A DNA stretch of 8,062 nt, taken from contig CAJONF010000162.1 of NCBI GenBank assembly GCA_905236665.1, positions 1-8,062 on the forward strand. The letters are read 5' to 3'. Numbering within the stretch: position 1 is the first letter of the stretch; the number at the start of each line of letters is the position of its first letter. The position numbers and the translations under genes are program-made. The stretch is from an uncultured Selenomonadaceae bacterium. Lineage in GTDB: Bacteria > Bacillota > Negativicutes > Selenomonadales > Selenomonadaceae. The notes under the pieces are model-generated. The model was not told the origin of the DNA and did not search any database. It worked only from the letters and a program-made list of their open reading frames with translations. Positions 1 through 5,857 of this stretch are shown one piece after another.

Positions 1-2
1 AT

Positions 3-176
3 AACAGCGTGGAAATAAAATTTTCCTGCGCGGGCAAATCGTATAATCCGCTTGATAGAAATTTTGATGAACTGGACGAAGAAAATTTAGGCGCGATGAT
101 TTTACACAACCTCTCGAAAAATTATTCTCACGAATATTCCGGCGGCGTCAACAAAATAAATTTCTCGCTAACATAA
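3..176 (+). CDS. C-terminal fragment of an RsbW/SpoIIAB-like ATP-binding protein
   Basis: This is the last 57 codons of a gene that enters from the left edge and stops with TAA at 174-176. The reading frame is open to the edge. The peptide resembles the C-terminal part of the GHKL ATPase domain found in anti-sigma factor kinases and SpoIIE/RsbW-type regulators. It shows a strand, a GKSYNPLD segment corresponding to the usual 'DxGxPFDP' box, an acidic linker, a helix beginning LGAMILHNLS that resembles 'GLGIxLVKKL', and a closing NKINFSL strand. In the family this domain binds ATP and either phosphorylates a STAS-domain partner or is a regulatory module fused to another domain. The Asp expected at the start of the GKP box appears to be Cys (CAGKSYNP), so ATP binding may be altered. 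The N-terminal part is outside the window, so the full architecture and the partner cannot be told. It ends at its own terminator, separate from putP. Confidence 0.6.
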   Translation, partial: NSVEIKFSCAGKSYNPLDRNFDELDEENLGAMILHNLSKNYSHEYSGGVNKINFSLT

Positions 177-183
177 AAAAATT

Positions 184-210
184 AACCGCTCGACAGTTGA
201 GCGGTTTTTT
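184..210 (+). terminator. Rho-independent terminator of the ATP-binding protein gene
   Basis: An 8-bp perfect stem, AACCGCTC (184-191) with GAGCGGTT (199-206), encloses a 7-nt loop and runs straight into a T tract (205-210). It begins 7 nt after the stop codon at 176, so it ends transcription of the upstream gene and isolates putP. Confidence 0.9.
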
Positions 211-211
211 G

Positions 212-240
212 TTGCCAAAAAATTTTTGCGCAGGTATAAT
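212..240 (+). promoter_or_regulatory. Sigma-70/SigA-type promoter of putP
   Basis: The -35 box TTGCCA (212-217, five of six consensus positions) and a perfect -10 box TATAAT (235-240) are separated by exactly 17 bp. Transcription should start near 246-248, leaving a leader of only about 20 nt before the TTG start. The -35 box abuts the T tract of the preceding terminator. No clear operator is visible in or beside it, so this looks like a strong housekeeping promoter. Confidence 0.85.
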
Positions 241-253
241 TAGCGCGTTTTGA

Positions 254-260
254 AAGGAGG
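254..260 (+). promoter_or_regulatory. Ribosome binding site that fixes the TTG start of putP
   Basis: AAGGAGG (254-260) lies 8 nt before TTG at 269. The first in-frame ATG (284) would be 23 nt away, too far for this site, so TTG is the better start. Confidence 0.85.
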
Positions 261-268
261 CAATAATT

Positions 269-1747
269 TTGACAAATGATGTAATGATTATAAACGCCTT
301 TGTGCTGTATATCGGCGTGATGATGGCTATCGGCGTTTATTATTATCGCCAGACGAAAAACATGAGCGATTATTTTTTGGGCAATCGCAAGCTGGGCGCA
401 TGGGTCACGTCGCTGAGTGCTGAAGCTTCGGACATGAGCGGCTGGATGTTAATGGGCGTGCCCGGTTTTGCATATCTTGCCGGCTTAAATTCTGCATGGA
501 TTGCGATTGGAATTGCTATCGGCACGTGGGCAAATTGGCATTTTGTAGCGGCGCGAATTCGTCGATACACGGAATTAGCTGGCAATGCGCTAACCTTGCC
601 GGAATTTTTGCAGAATCGTTACAAGGACACAAGTAATTTGCTTAGAATCGTCCCTGCGATTTTTATTTTGATATTTTTTGTCCTGTACACGTCGTCAGGT
701 TTTGTGGCGGCAGGGAAATTGTTTGAAACGGTTTTTGGTTTGCCGTTCCAATACGCAATTTTCCTAGGCGCAGGCTCGGTCGTCTTTTACACACTGATTG
801 GCGGATTTTTAGCAGTCAGTCGCACGGACTTTATCCAAGGCGTGATGATGTTCTTTGCAATTTTAATCGTCCCGACGTGCGCGGCAATGAGTTTGGGGGG
901 CTTTGGCGACACAATCTCTGCAATTTCCGCTTACAAAGAATCAATGTTTCAGCCGTTGACAAAACCGGACGGCTCGACAATGGGCGCGATTGAATTAATT
1001 TCGCTTTTGGCGTGGGGTATCGGCTATTTTGGTCAGCCGCATATTTTAGTTCGGTTCATGGCGATAAAATCTACAAAAGAACTTCCGCAAGCAACGCGCA
1101 TTGCAATGACGTGGGTTATTTTGAGCTTAGCGGCGGCTGTTGCAATAGGCATGGTCGGCACTGTTTATTTAACCACGCCACTGGAAGGCACGGACGCTGA
1201 AACGGTCTTTTTGCTCATGACGAATCAACTTTTCCCGCCGATTATTGCCGGCTTACTTTTGAGCGCAGTTTTGGCGGCGATAATGTCTACTGCGTCTTCA
1301 CAACTTTTGGTCGCGGCATCAGCTTTCGCGCAGGATTTTTACAAAACTCTAATCCGCAAAGAAGCTAATCAAACTGAACTCGTTTGGATCTCCCGCGCAT
1401 CGGTTTTAATTATCGCGTCAATCGCCGTATTTCTCGGTTTTAATCCGGACAGCTTTGTTTTAGATATGGTTGCTTATGCTTGGGCGGGATTCGGCGCGGC
1501 ATTTGGCCCTGCGATGCTTATGAGCCTGTTTTGGAAACGTACAACTCGCCGCGGCGTCATTGCCGGAATAATTGTCGGCGGCGTGACGGTGCTGGCGTGG
1601 AAACAGTTTGAACTTTTCGGGCTGTATGAAATTGTTCCTGGTTTTATTTTCGCGCTGATTGCAATTTATCTCGTCAGCAAAGTTGATACAGAACCCGACC
1701 GCGATATTTTAGAAACTTTCGACAAAGTAAACGTCAGCAAAATTTAA
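269..1747 (+). CDS. putP: Sodium/proline symporter PutP
   Basis: This inner-membrane protein of the SSS (solute:sodium symporter) family imports proline with Na+, for use as nutrient or osmoprotectant. At 492 aa it is close to the E. coli protein (about 500 aa), and conserved residues keep the E. coli numbering. The ASDMSGW motif in TM2 holds Asp55 and Ser57 (Na+ site), TDFIQG holds Asp187, and AAIMSTASSQLL in TM9 holds Ser340 and Thr341 (second part of the Na+ site). Other landmarks are DYFLGNRKLG (34-43), GGFLAVS (178-184), WGIGYFGQPHIL (249-260), YAWAGFGAAFGP (403-414) and a closing helix with WKQF and GLYEIVPGFIF (451-461). Hydrophobic segments fit the family's 13 TM helices. TTG was chosen as start because of the ribosome binding site, and it also aligns the numbering with E. 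coli. The gene stands alone between two terminators, with no putA in view. OpuE-type osmotic uptake is an alternative role that the sequence alone cannot exclude. Confidence 0.95.
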   Translation: MTNDVMIINAFVLYIGVMMAIGVYYYRQTKNMSDYFLGNRKLGAWVTSLSAEASDMSGWMLMGVPGFAYLAGLNSAWIAIGIAIGTWANWHFVAARIRRYTELAGNALTLPEFLQNRYKDTSNLLRIVPAIFILIFFVLYTSSGFVAAGKLFETVFGLPFQYAIFLGAGSVVFYTLIGGFLAVSRTDFIQGVMMFFAILIVPTCAAMSLGGFGDTISAISAYKESMFQPLTKPDGSTMGAIELISLLAWGIGYFGQPHILVRFMAIKSTKELPQATRIAMTWVILSLAAAVAIGMVGTVYLTTPLEGTDAETVFLLMTNQLFPPIIAGLLLSAVLAAIMSTASSQLLVAASAFAQDFYKTLIRKEANQTELVWISRASVLIIASIAVFLGFNPDSFVLDMVAYAWAGFGAAFGPAMLMSLFWKRTTRRGVIAGIIVGGVTVLAWKQFELFGLYEIVPGFIFALIAIYLVSKVDTEPDRDILETFDKVNVSKI

Positions 1748-1771
1748 AATCAATTCCCAACGCATAAAATT

Positions 1772-1800
1772 AAAAACCGGAGTATGTGCTCCGGTTTTTT
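1772..1800. terminator. Bidirectional terminator between putP and the TRAP permease gene
   Basis: The stem ACCGGAG (1776-1782) with CTCCGGT (1789-1795) has a 6-nt loop and is flanked by A's on the left and T's on the right (A-T pairs can lengthen it). Read on +, it ends putP, whose stop is at 1747. Read on -, it follows the TRAP permease stop (1807-1809) and is followed by TTTTTA. One hairpin therefore serves two convergent genes. Confidence 0.88.
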
Positions 1801-1806
1801 TTGTAG

Positions 1807-3717
1807 TTAAGATTTTTTTCGCAGTTGCATAAATAAAATCGCCGCAAAAATTAAAATTCCTGCAATATCCGTGACTAAACCAGGTTTTATCATCATTATT
1901 CCGCCCGCACCCAAAATTATCCGTTCAAAATTTTTCAGCGGCGCGGCAAGATACCCGATCAGTGACGAACTAAGAGCAACCATGCCGATTAACGCCGTAA
2001 ATAGAGAAATTCCCAATCCGAGCGTCAATCCGTGCATTAAAATTAATTCCGGATTTAAAACGAACATATACGGGATTATAAATGCCGCGATTGCCAGCTT
2101 TGAGGCGTTAATCCCCGTTCGCAATGCGTTGCCGCCCGATATGCCCGAACCTGCATAGGCAGCCAGCGCGACCGGCGGTGTCACGTCCGCGATTATTCCG
2201 AAATAAAAAACAAACATATGCGCCGCCAAAATCGGTACGCCCATTTGAATCAGCGCGGGAGCCGCGATTGTCGAAGTTATTACGTAATTTGCTGTTGTAG
2301 GAACGCCCATACCTAACAAAATCGCCGTGATCATTGTTAAAAACATACTGGGCAAAATCAATCCGCCCGATAAGTCCAAAAGTGCCGACGCTAATTTTAA
2401 ACCAACGCCGGTTTTAGTCACTACGCCGATTATTATTCCTGCCGCCGCGCACGCTACCAATACTCCTAAAACATTTCTTGCCCCCATCTCCAAGCCGTTT
2501 AAAATTTCTTTTGGCGTCATTCGCGTAGATTTTTTTAAACTGCTCACGATGATTGATAAGATTATCGCAACGAGTGCCGCCCGCATTGGTGTATAACCGC
2601 TCACGAGCAAATAGACGATTACAATCAGCGGAATAGACAAATGTCCACGTGTTTTTAAAAGTTCGTTGAGTTTTGGCAGTTCTGCGCGTGGAAGTCCCTG
2701 CAAATTATTTCTTTTGGCTTCAAAATGTACGCCGAGCCACACGCCGATAAAGTAAAGCATTGCCGGAATCACTGCCGCTTTGACAATCTCTACATAAGGC
2801 ACGCCGACAAACTCCGCCATTAAAAACGCCGCCGCGCCCATGACCGGTGGCATTAATTGTCCGCCTGTAGACGCCGCCGCCTCAACTGCGCCCGCAAAAT
2901 CTTTGTGATAACCTAATTTTTTCATCATCGGGATTGTTAATGAGCCGGTACCCACTACATTTGCCACTGAAGAGCCGGAAACTGTTCCCATTAACCCGCT
3001 AGAAAGTACCGCAACTTTTGCAGGACCACCGCTCGCCCAACCGGCTATAGAATTTGCCACGTCTATAAAAAATTTTCCAAGTCCTGTGCCTTCTAAATAT
3101 GCGCCAAACAAAATAAATAGGAAAATAAATGTCGAAGAGACGCCTAAAGGTATTCCGAATATCCCTTCCGTCGTAAAATAAACATGGCTGACGAAATAAT
3201 CCAACGTTAAGCCGCGGTGAGCCAATAAGCCCGGCATATAAGGTCCTGCGAACGCGTAAGAAATAAAAAGTAGTACCACGCAGACCATTGGAATTCCGAC
3301 AACTCGCCGCGCCGCCTCAATTACCAGCAAAATTCCCAGCGCACCGATAAAAACGTCCATTGATGTCGGTAAAGCCGCCCGCAAAATCAGTTCGCGATAA
3401 TTTATCACGATATAAGCTGGTGCCGCCGCGCCTAAAATTGCTAAAATTAAATCAAGCGGATGAAGTTTATCGCGCCGCCATGATTTTTTTGTCGGGTAAA
3501 GTAAAAATGCTAAACATAATCCGAATCCTAAATGCACCGCCCGTTGAATTTGCGCGTCTAAAAGTCCGAAACTCGCCGTGTAAATTTGAAAAACTGAAAA
3601 ACTTATCGCCAGCGCAGAAATTATTTTAGCCATCGCGCCGGTATATTGCATTGTATTTGATTCTTTGTCATATTTTTTTAAAACTTCTTCTGCTGTCATC
3701 TCTTTTCTTTCGTTCAT
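1807..3717 (-). CDS. TRAP transporter fused permease (DctQM-type, TAXI class)
   Basis: This 636-aa integral membrane protein fuses the small DctQ-like and large DctM-like TRAP subunits, as in the TAXI-type family (TIGR02123-like). TRAP systems import substrates, often carboxylates, by Na+ symport, using a periplasmic binding protein. From the chosen start there is a polar N-terminus (1-28), a hydrophobic DctQ-like region (about 30-150), and then the DctM part. Its landmarks are FGAYLEGTGLGKFF (204-217), GTVSGSSVANVVGTGSL (244-260), TGGQLMPPVMGAAAF (284-298), LLGMGVPTTANYV (467-479) and DVTPPVALAAYAGSGI (511-526). The substrate is not predictable from sequence. The longest frame opens with GTG at 3726, but that GTG is part of the ribosome binding site GAGGTGATC, so ATG at 3717 is the likely start. 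No TAXI binding protein gene lies on either side, which is unusual; it must be encoded elsewhere. A LacI/Cra-like palindrome lies 37 nt upstream of the start. Confidence 0.93.
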   Translation of the reverse strand: MNERKEMTAEEVLKKYDKESNTMQYTGAMAKIISALAISFSVFQIYTASFGLLDAQIQRAVHLGFGLCLAFLLYPTKKSWRRDKLHPLDLILAILGAAAPAYIVINYRELILRAALPTSMDVFIGALGILLVIEAARRVVGIPMVCVVLLFISYAFAGPYMPGLLAHRGLTLDYFVSHVYFTTEGIFGIPLGVSSTFIFLFILFGAYLEGTGLGKFFIDVANSIAGWASGGPAKVAVLSSGLMGTVSGSSVANVVGTGSLTIPMMKKLGYHKDFAGAVEAAASTGGQLMPPVMGAAAFLMAEFVGVPYVEIVKAAVIPAMLYFIGVWLGVHFEAKRNNLQGLPRAELPKLNELLKTRGHLSIPLIVIVYLLVSGYTPMRAALVAIILSIIVSSLKKSTRMTPKEILNGLEMGARNVLGVLVACAAAGIIIGVVTKTGVGLKLASALLDLSGGLILPSMFLTMITAILLGMGVPTTANYVITSTIAAPALIQMGVPILAAHMFVFYFGIIADVTPPVALAAYAGSGISGGNALRTGINASKLAIAAFIIPYMFVLNPELILMHGLTLGLGISLFTALIGMVALSSSLIGYLAAPLKNFERIILGAGGIMMIKPGLVTDIAGILIFAAILFMQLRKKS

Positions 3718-3720
3718 AAA

Positions 3721-3729
3721 GATCACCTC
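3721..3729 (-). promoter_or_regulatory. Ribosome binding site deciding the TRAP permease start
   Basis: On the - strand GAGGTGATC (3729 down to 3721) is complementary to the 3' end of typical 16S rRNA over nine bases. Its GAGG core sits 8 nt before ATG at 3717. The upstream in-frame GTG (3726-3724) is inside this site and is unlikely to be the initiator. Confidence 0.8.
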
Positions 3730-3738
3730 GCAATTTTT

Positions 3739-3766
3739 TTTGTAAATTTTCGCTGAAACGTTTCAA
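3739..3766 (-). promoter_or_regulatory. Possible weak promoter of the TRAP permease gene
   Basis: On the - strand, TTGAAA (3766-3761, five of six -35 positions) is followed after 16 bp by TACAAA (3744-3739, four of six -10 positions). This would start transcription just before the ribosome binding site. It is weak, and the surrounding A/T runs make chance matches likely. No better promoter is visible between the upstream terminator and the gene. Confidence 0.35.
3754..3765. promoter_or_regulatory. Perfect 12-bp palindrome, candidate LacI/Cra-family operator
   Basis: TGAAACGTTTCA is a perfect inverted repeat with a central CG. This is the form of operators bound by LacI-family regulators; with the preceding GC on the + strand it reads GCTGAAACGTTTCA, like the enterobacterial Cra (FruR) consensus. 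It is 2 bp shorter than a canonical CcpA cre site (TGAAANCGNTTTCA). It overlaps the candidate -35 box of the TRAP permease gene, where a bound protein would repress. That a regulator binds it here is inference. Confidence 0.5.
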
Positions 3767-3790
3767 AAATCCTGCAGATGGTTTACCACA

Positions 3791-3820
3791 AAAATAAGCG
3801 ACGAAATTTTCTTCGCCGCT
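3791..3820 (-). terminator. Terminator after the DUF47 gene
   Basis: On the - strand, AGCGGCGAA (3820-3812) pairs with TTCGTCGCT (3805-3797) as a 9-bp stem containing one G-U pair. The loop is 6 nt and it is followed by TATTTTTG. It lies 28 nt after the stop of the DUF47 gene and closes the radical SAM-trkA-DUF47 operon ahead of the TRAP permease gene. The G-U pair becomes an A-C mismatch on the + strand, so it works as a - strand terminator. Confidence 0.8.
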
Positions 3821-3847
3821 AAAAATTTCCGATTCATTATAAATTTT

Positions 3848-4504
3848 TTAGGCGTATTTCATCACGACGCCGCGAATCATATCGCTAACCTTCTTTGTAT
3901 GGTCAAGCGCGTCCTCCACGTCCTCCAAAATATCTTTCCACTTGATTAAATGAATAACTGCGCGGCTAGCCCCGTGTTCTCTGGCCGCCTCAGCCGCATC
4001 ATCAAATAAAATTCCGATTTCTGCGCGATAAATTAAATCGCCTTGACTTTCATAGTCGGAAATTTTGTGAACGGCGTCGAGAATTTCGCGCTGATTCTTT
4101 TTTACGTCGCTCAAAAGTTTAAAAGCCTTTACAAGTTCGTTTGTACCGTCAACTAAAAGCTTTGTCAAGTCGGGACTGCGTTTAGTCGAGTGTCCCGCGT
4201 GATACATTATTATTCTTTGCAACGCGCCCTGCAACATATCCACACCATTTGCCAGCTCGCCGGCGATTGCGTAAATGTCTTCGCGGTCGATTGGTGTTAT
4301 GAAACTCAAATTCAGTTTGTTAATTATTTTTTCGTTGATTTCGTCCGCCGCAGACTCCAAGCCGAGAATTTCTTCTATCTGTTCAAGCGATTTGTTCGGA
4401 TCTTTTATTAAACTATCCAACATTACCGCGCCTAAGTGAAAAAATTTTGCGTTTTCAACAAATAAATCGAAAAACTCCGTGTCTTTGCGTGAGAAATTGA
4501 ACAT
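3848..4504 (-). CDS. DUF47-family PhoU-like protein (putative Pit accessory/phosphate regulator)
   Basis: This soluble, mostly helical 218-aa cytoplasmic protein has the usual length of the DUF47 (PhoU_div, YkaA-like) family. Members are PhoU relatives, usually encoded next to a Pit-type phosphate transporter and thought to modulate it. Seen in the sequence: an N-terminal FFDLFVENAKFF helix (11-22), ESAADEINEKI (50-60), the characteristic FITPIDREDIYAIAGEL (68-84), an acidic YESQGDLIYRAEI (151-163), and the C-terminal KWKDILEDVEDALDHTKK (188-205). The acidic and E/D-x-x-D repeats are typical metal-binding positions in PhoU-like bundles. The gene starts 12 nt after the trkA stop. Its ribosome binding site AAGGAGG (4518-4512) overlaps that stop codon, so the two are probably translated together. 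No pit gene is in view. The partner is therefore unknown; it may act with K+ uptake or with a Pit protein encoded elsewhere. Confidence 0.88.
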   Translation of the reverse strand: MFNFSRKDTEFFDLFVENAKFFHLGAVMLDSLIKDPNKSLEQIEEILGLESAADEINEKIINKLNLSFITPIDREDIYAIAGELANGVDMLQGALQRIIMYHAGHSTKRSPDLTKLLVDGTNELVKAFKLLSDVKKNQREILDAVHKISDYESQGDLIYRAEIGILFDDAAEAAREHGASRAVIHLIKWKDILEDVEDALDHTKKVSDMIRGVVMKYA

Positions 4505-4516
4505 TTTTCAGCCTCC

Positions 4517-5857
4517 TTAGTTAAACCACGTCATAACCTCTTTAGCCGCGCCCCGCAAGCAAAATAATATCGTTCTATCGCCTGGTTCTAAAATTGTGTT
4601 GCCATTGGGTATCGCCGCTTTATTTTTTCGTACATATGCGCAAACTAAACAGGATTTCGGAAGTTTTACGTCCATTAATTTCTTTCCTGCTACTCTCGCG
4701 TTGCTCTGAACAATTACTTCTACCGCTTCAGCTCGCGCTCCTTCCAAAATCGATACGCTAACAACGCCGCCACGCCTCACAAACGCCAAAACTTCGCTAG
4801 CAGATAATAAACGCGCTGAAATTACCACGTCTACACCGACTTTTTCTATCAAATCTGCATATTCAGTCCGATAAACGCGTACAACTGTTTTTTTCGCACC
4901 TAAATGTTTTGCCAATAACGCCATCATCAAATTTAATTTATCATCTTCCGTTAAACAAACCGCCACGTCCGCCGACGCAATGCCTTCTTGAGCCAATAAA
5001 TCGACATTTGTTCCGTCGCCGTATATCGCTATGCTGTCTCCTGTCAAAATTTGTGCTATATCCTCGCATCGCTCGCGATCTTTCTCTATAACTTTAACAT
5101 TTACGCCCGCATTTATCAACATTACCGCCAAAGTTCGCCCAATTCGCCCCGCCCCGATTATCATCACGCGTTCCAGTTTTCTTGAGTTCCTTTGTACAAA
5201 ATTTGTGCTAAATTTTTCTATCGCGTCGGGAAATCCTATGAAATAGGCGTTGTCGTCCACTTCCAACATATCATCTCCATGCGGAATTATCATTTGGTGA
5301 TCTCTGAATATCAATCCTGCTAAAACTCCCGCCGGTAATCGCAATTTTTTAAATGGAATATTAATATAATTGCTTTCTCTGCCTATTTTTACCTCAAAAA
5401 GCCGAATTTTTCCGTTCGCAAATTCGTCAACATCCAATGCCGCCGGCGTCATCAGTATTCTATAAATTTCGTGCGCCGCTATCATCTCCGGATTCAACAT
5501 TAAATCAATATCAAAATTCTTTTTTAAATAATCTCGCGCCTCGCTGATGAATTGCATATCGCGAATTCGGGCGATTGTGTGCCTCACGCCATGTTTTTTC
5601 GCCAAAATGCACGCAACCATATTAACTTCGTCCGTCCCCGTCACCGCAATAAAAATATCCGCGCCATTTACGTCCGGATCGTCCATTGTTATCGGACTCG
5701 CGCCATTTGCCACGATTGTTAGCACATCGAGATTATTTTTCACCGCAATTAGCTGACTCTCTTCTTTATCAATCACCACAACCGACATTTGCTCGCTACT
5801 TAGCAATTCGGCGATAGTATAACCGAGTTTTCCTGCACCGACAATGACTATTCGCAT
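4517..5857 (-). CDS. trkA: Trk potassium uptake NAD-binding subunit TrkA
   Basis: TrkA is the peripheral cytoplasmic ring protein that binds NAD(H)/nucleotides and gates a TrkH/TrkG K+ channel subunit. This 446-aa protein (E. coli TrkA is 458 aa) has the full duplicated layout. RCK-N 1 has IVGAGKLG (5-12) with Asp30 at the end of the second strand, which usually contacts the nucleotide ribose. RCK-C 1 covers roughly 140-215. RCK-N 2 has IIGAGRIG (233-240) with an acidic residue, Glu258, at the same place. RCK-C 2 covers roughly 365-446, with AYVRKNKAAIPNGNTILEPGD (408-428) as the typical TrkA-C strand pattern. The start ATG directly follows the stop of the radical SAM gene (TAAATG). Its ribosome binding site GAGGTGATT (5869-5861) is made of the last codons of that gene. 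No trkH lies next to it in the window, so its membrane partner must be elsewhere. Confidence 0.95.
   Translation of the reverse strand: MRIVIVGAGKLGYTIAELLSSEQMSVVVIDKEESQLIAVKNNLDVLTIVANGASPITMDDPDVNGADIFIAVTGTDEVNMVACILAKKHGVRHTIARIRDMQFISEARDYLKKNFDIDLMLNPEMIAAHEIYRILMTPAALDVDEFANGKIRLFEVKIGRESNYINIPFKKLRLPAGVLAGLIFRDHQMIIPHGDDMLEVDDNAYFIGFPDAIEKFSTNFVQRNSRKLERVMIIGAGRIGRTLAVMLINAGVNVKVIEKDRERCEDIAQILTGDSIAIYGDGTNVDLLAQEGIASADVAVCLTEDDKLNLMMALLAKHLGAKKTVVRVYRTEYADLIEKVGVDVVISARLLSASEVLAFVRRGGVVSVSILEGARAEAVEVIVQSNARVAGKKLMDVKLPKSCLVCAYVRKNKAAIPNGNTILEPGDRTILFCLRGAAKEVMTWFN

Noticed and set aside
1871..3629. Three + strand open frames antisense to the TRAP permease (89-95 codons)
   Set aside because: They are complements of hydrophobic codons in the real gene, with no ribosome binding sites and no recognisable domains.
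3754..3765. Canonical CcpA cre site
   Set aside because: A cre site has one extra base on each side of the central CG (TGAAANCGNTTTCA). This palindrome is 2 bp shorter, so it is reported as a LacI/Cra-type candidate instead.
3779..3788. TGGTTTACCA, a short inverted repeat next to the Cra-like palindrome
   Set aside because: The arms are only 4 bp around a 2-nt centre, which is expected by chance, and it resembles no operator I can name.
3727..3847. Possible small RNA or riboswitch in the gap before the TRAP permease
   Set aside because: The gap is 121 nt and is accounted for by the DUF47 terminator, the palindrome, a weak promoter and the ribosome binding site; no conserved riboswitch fold is visible.
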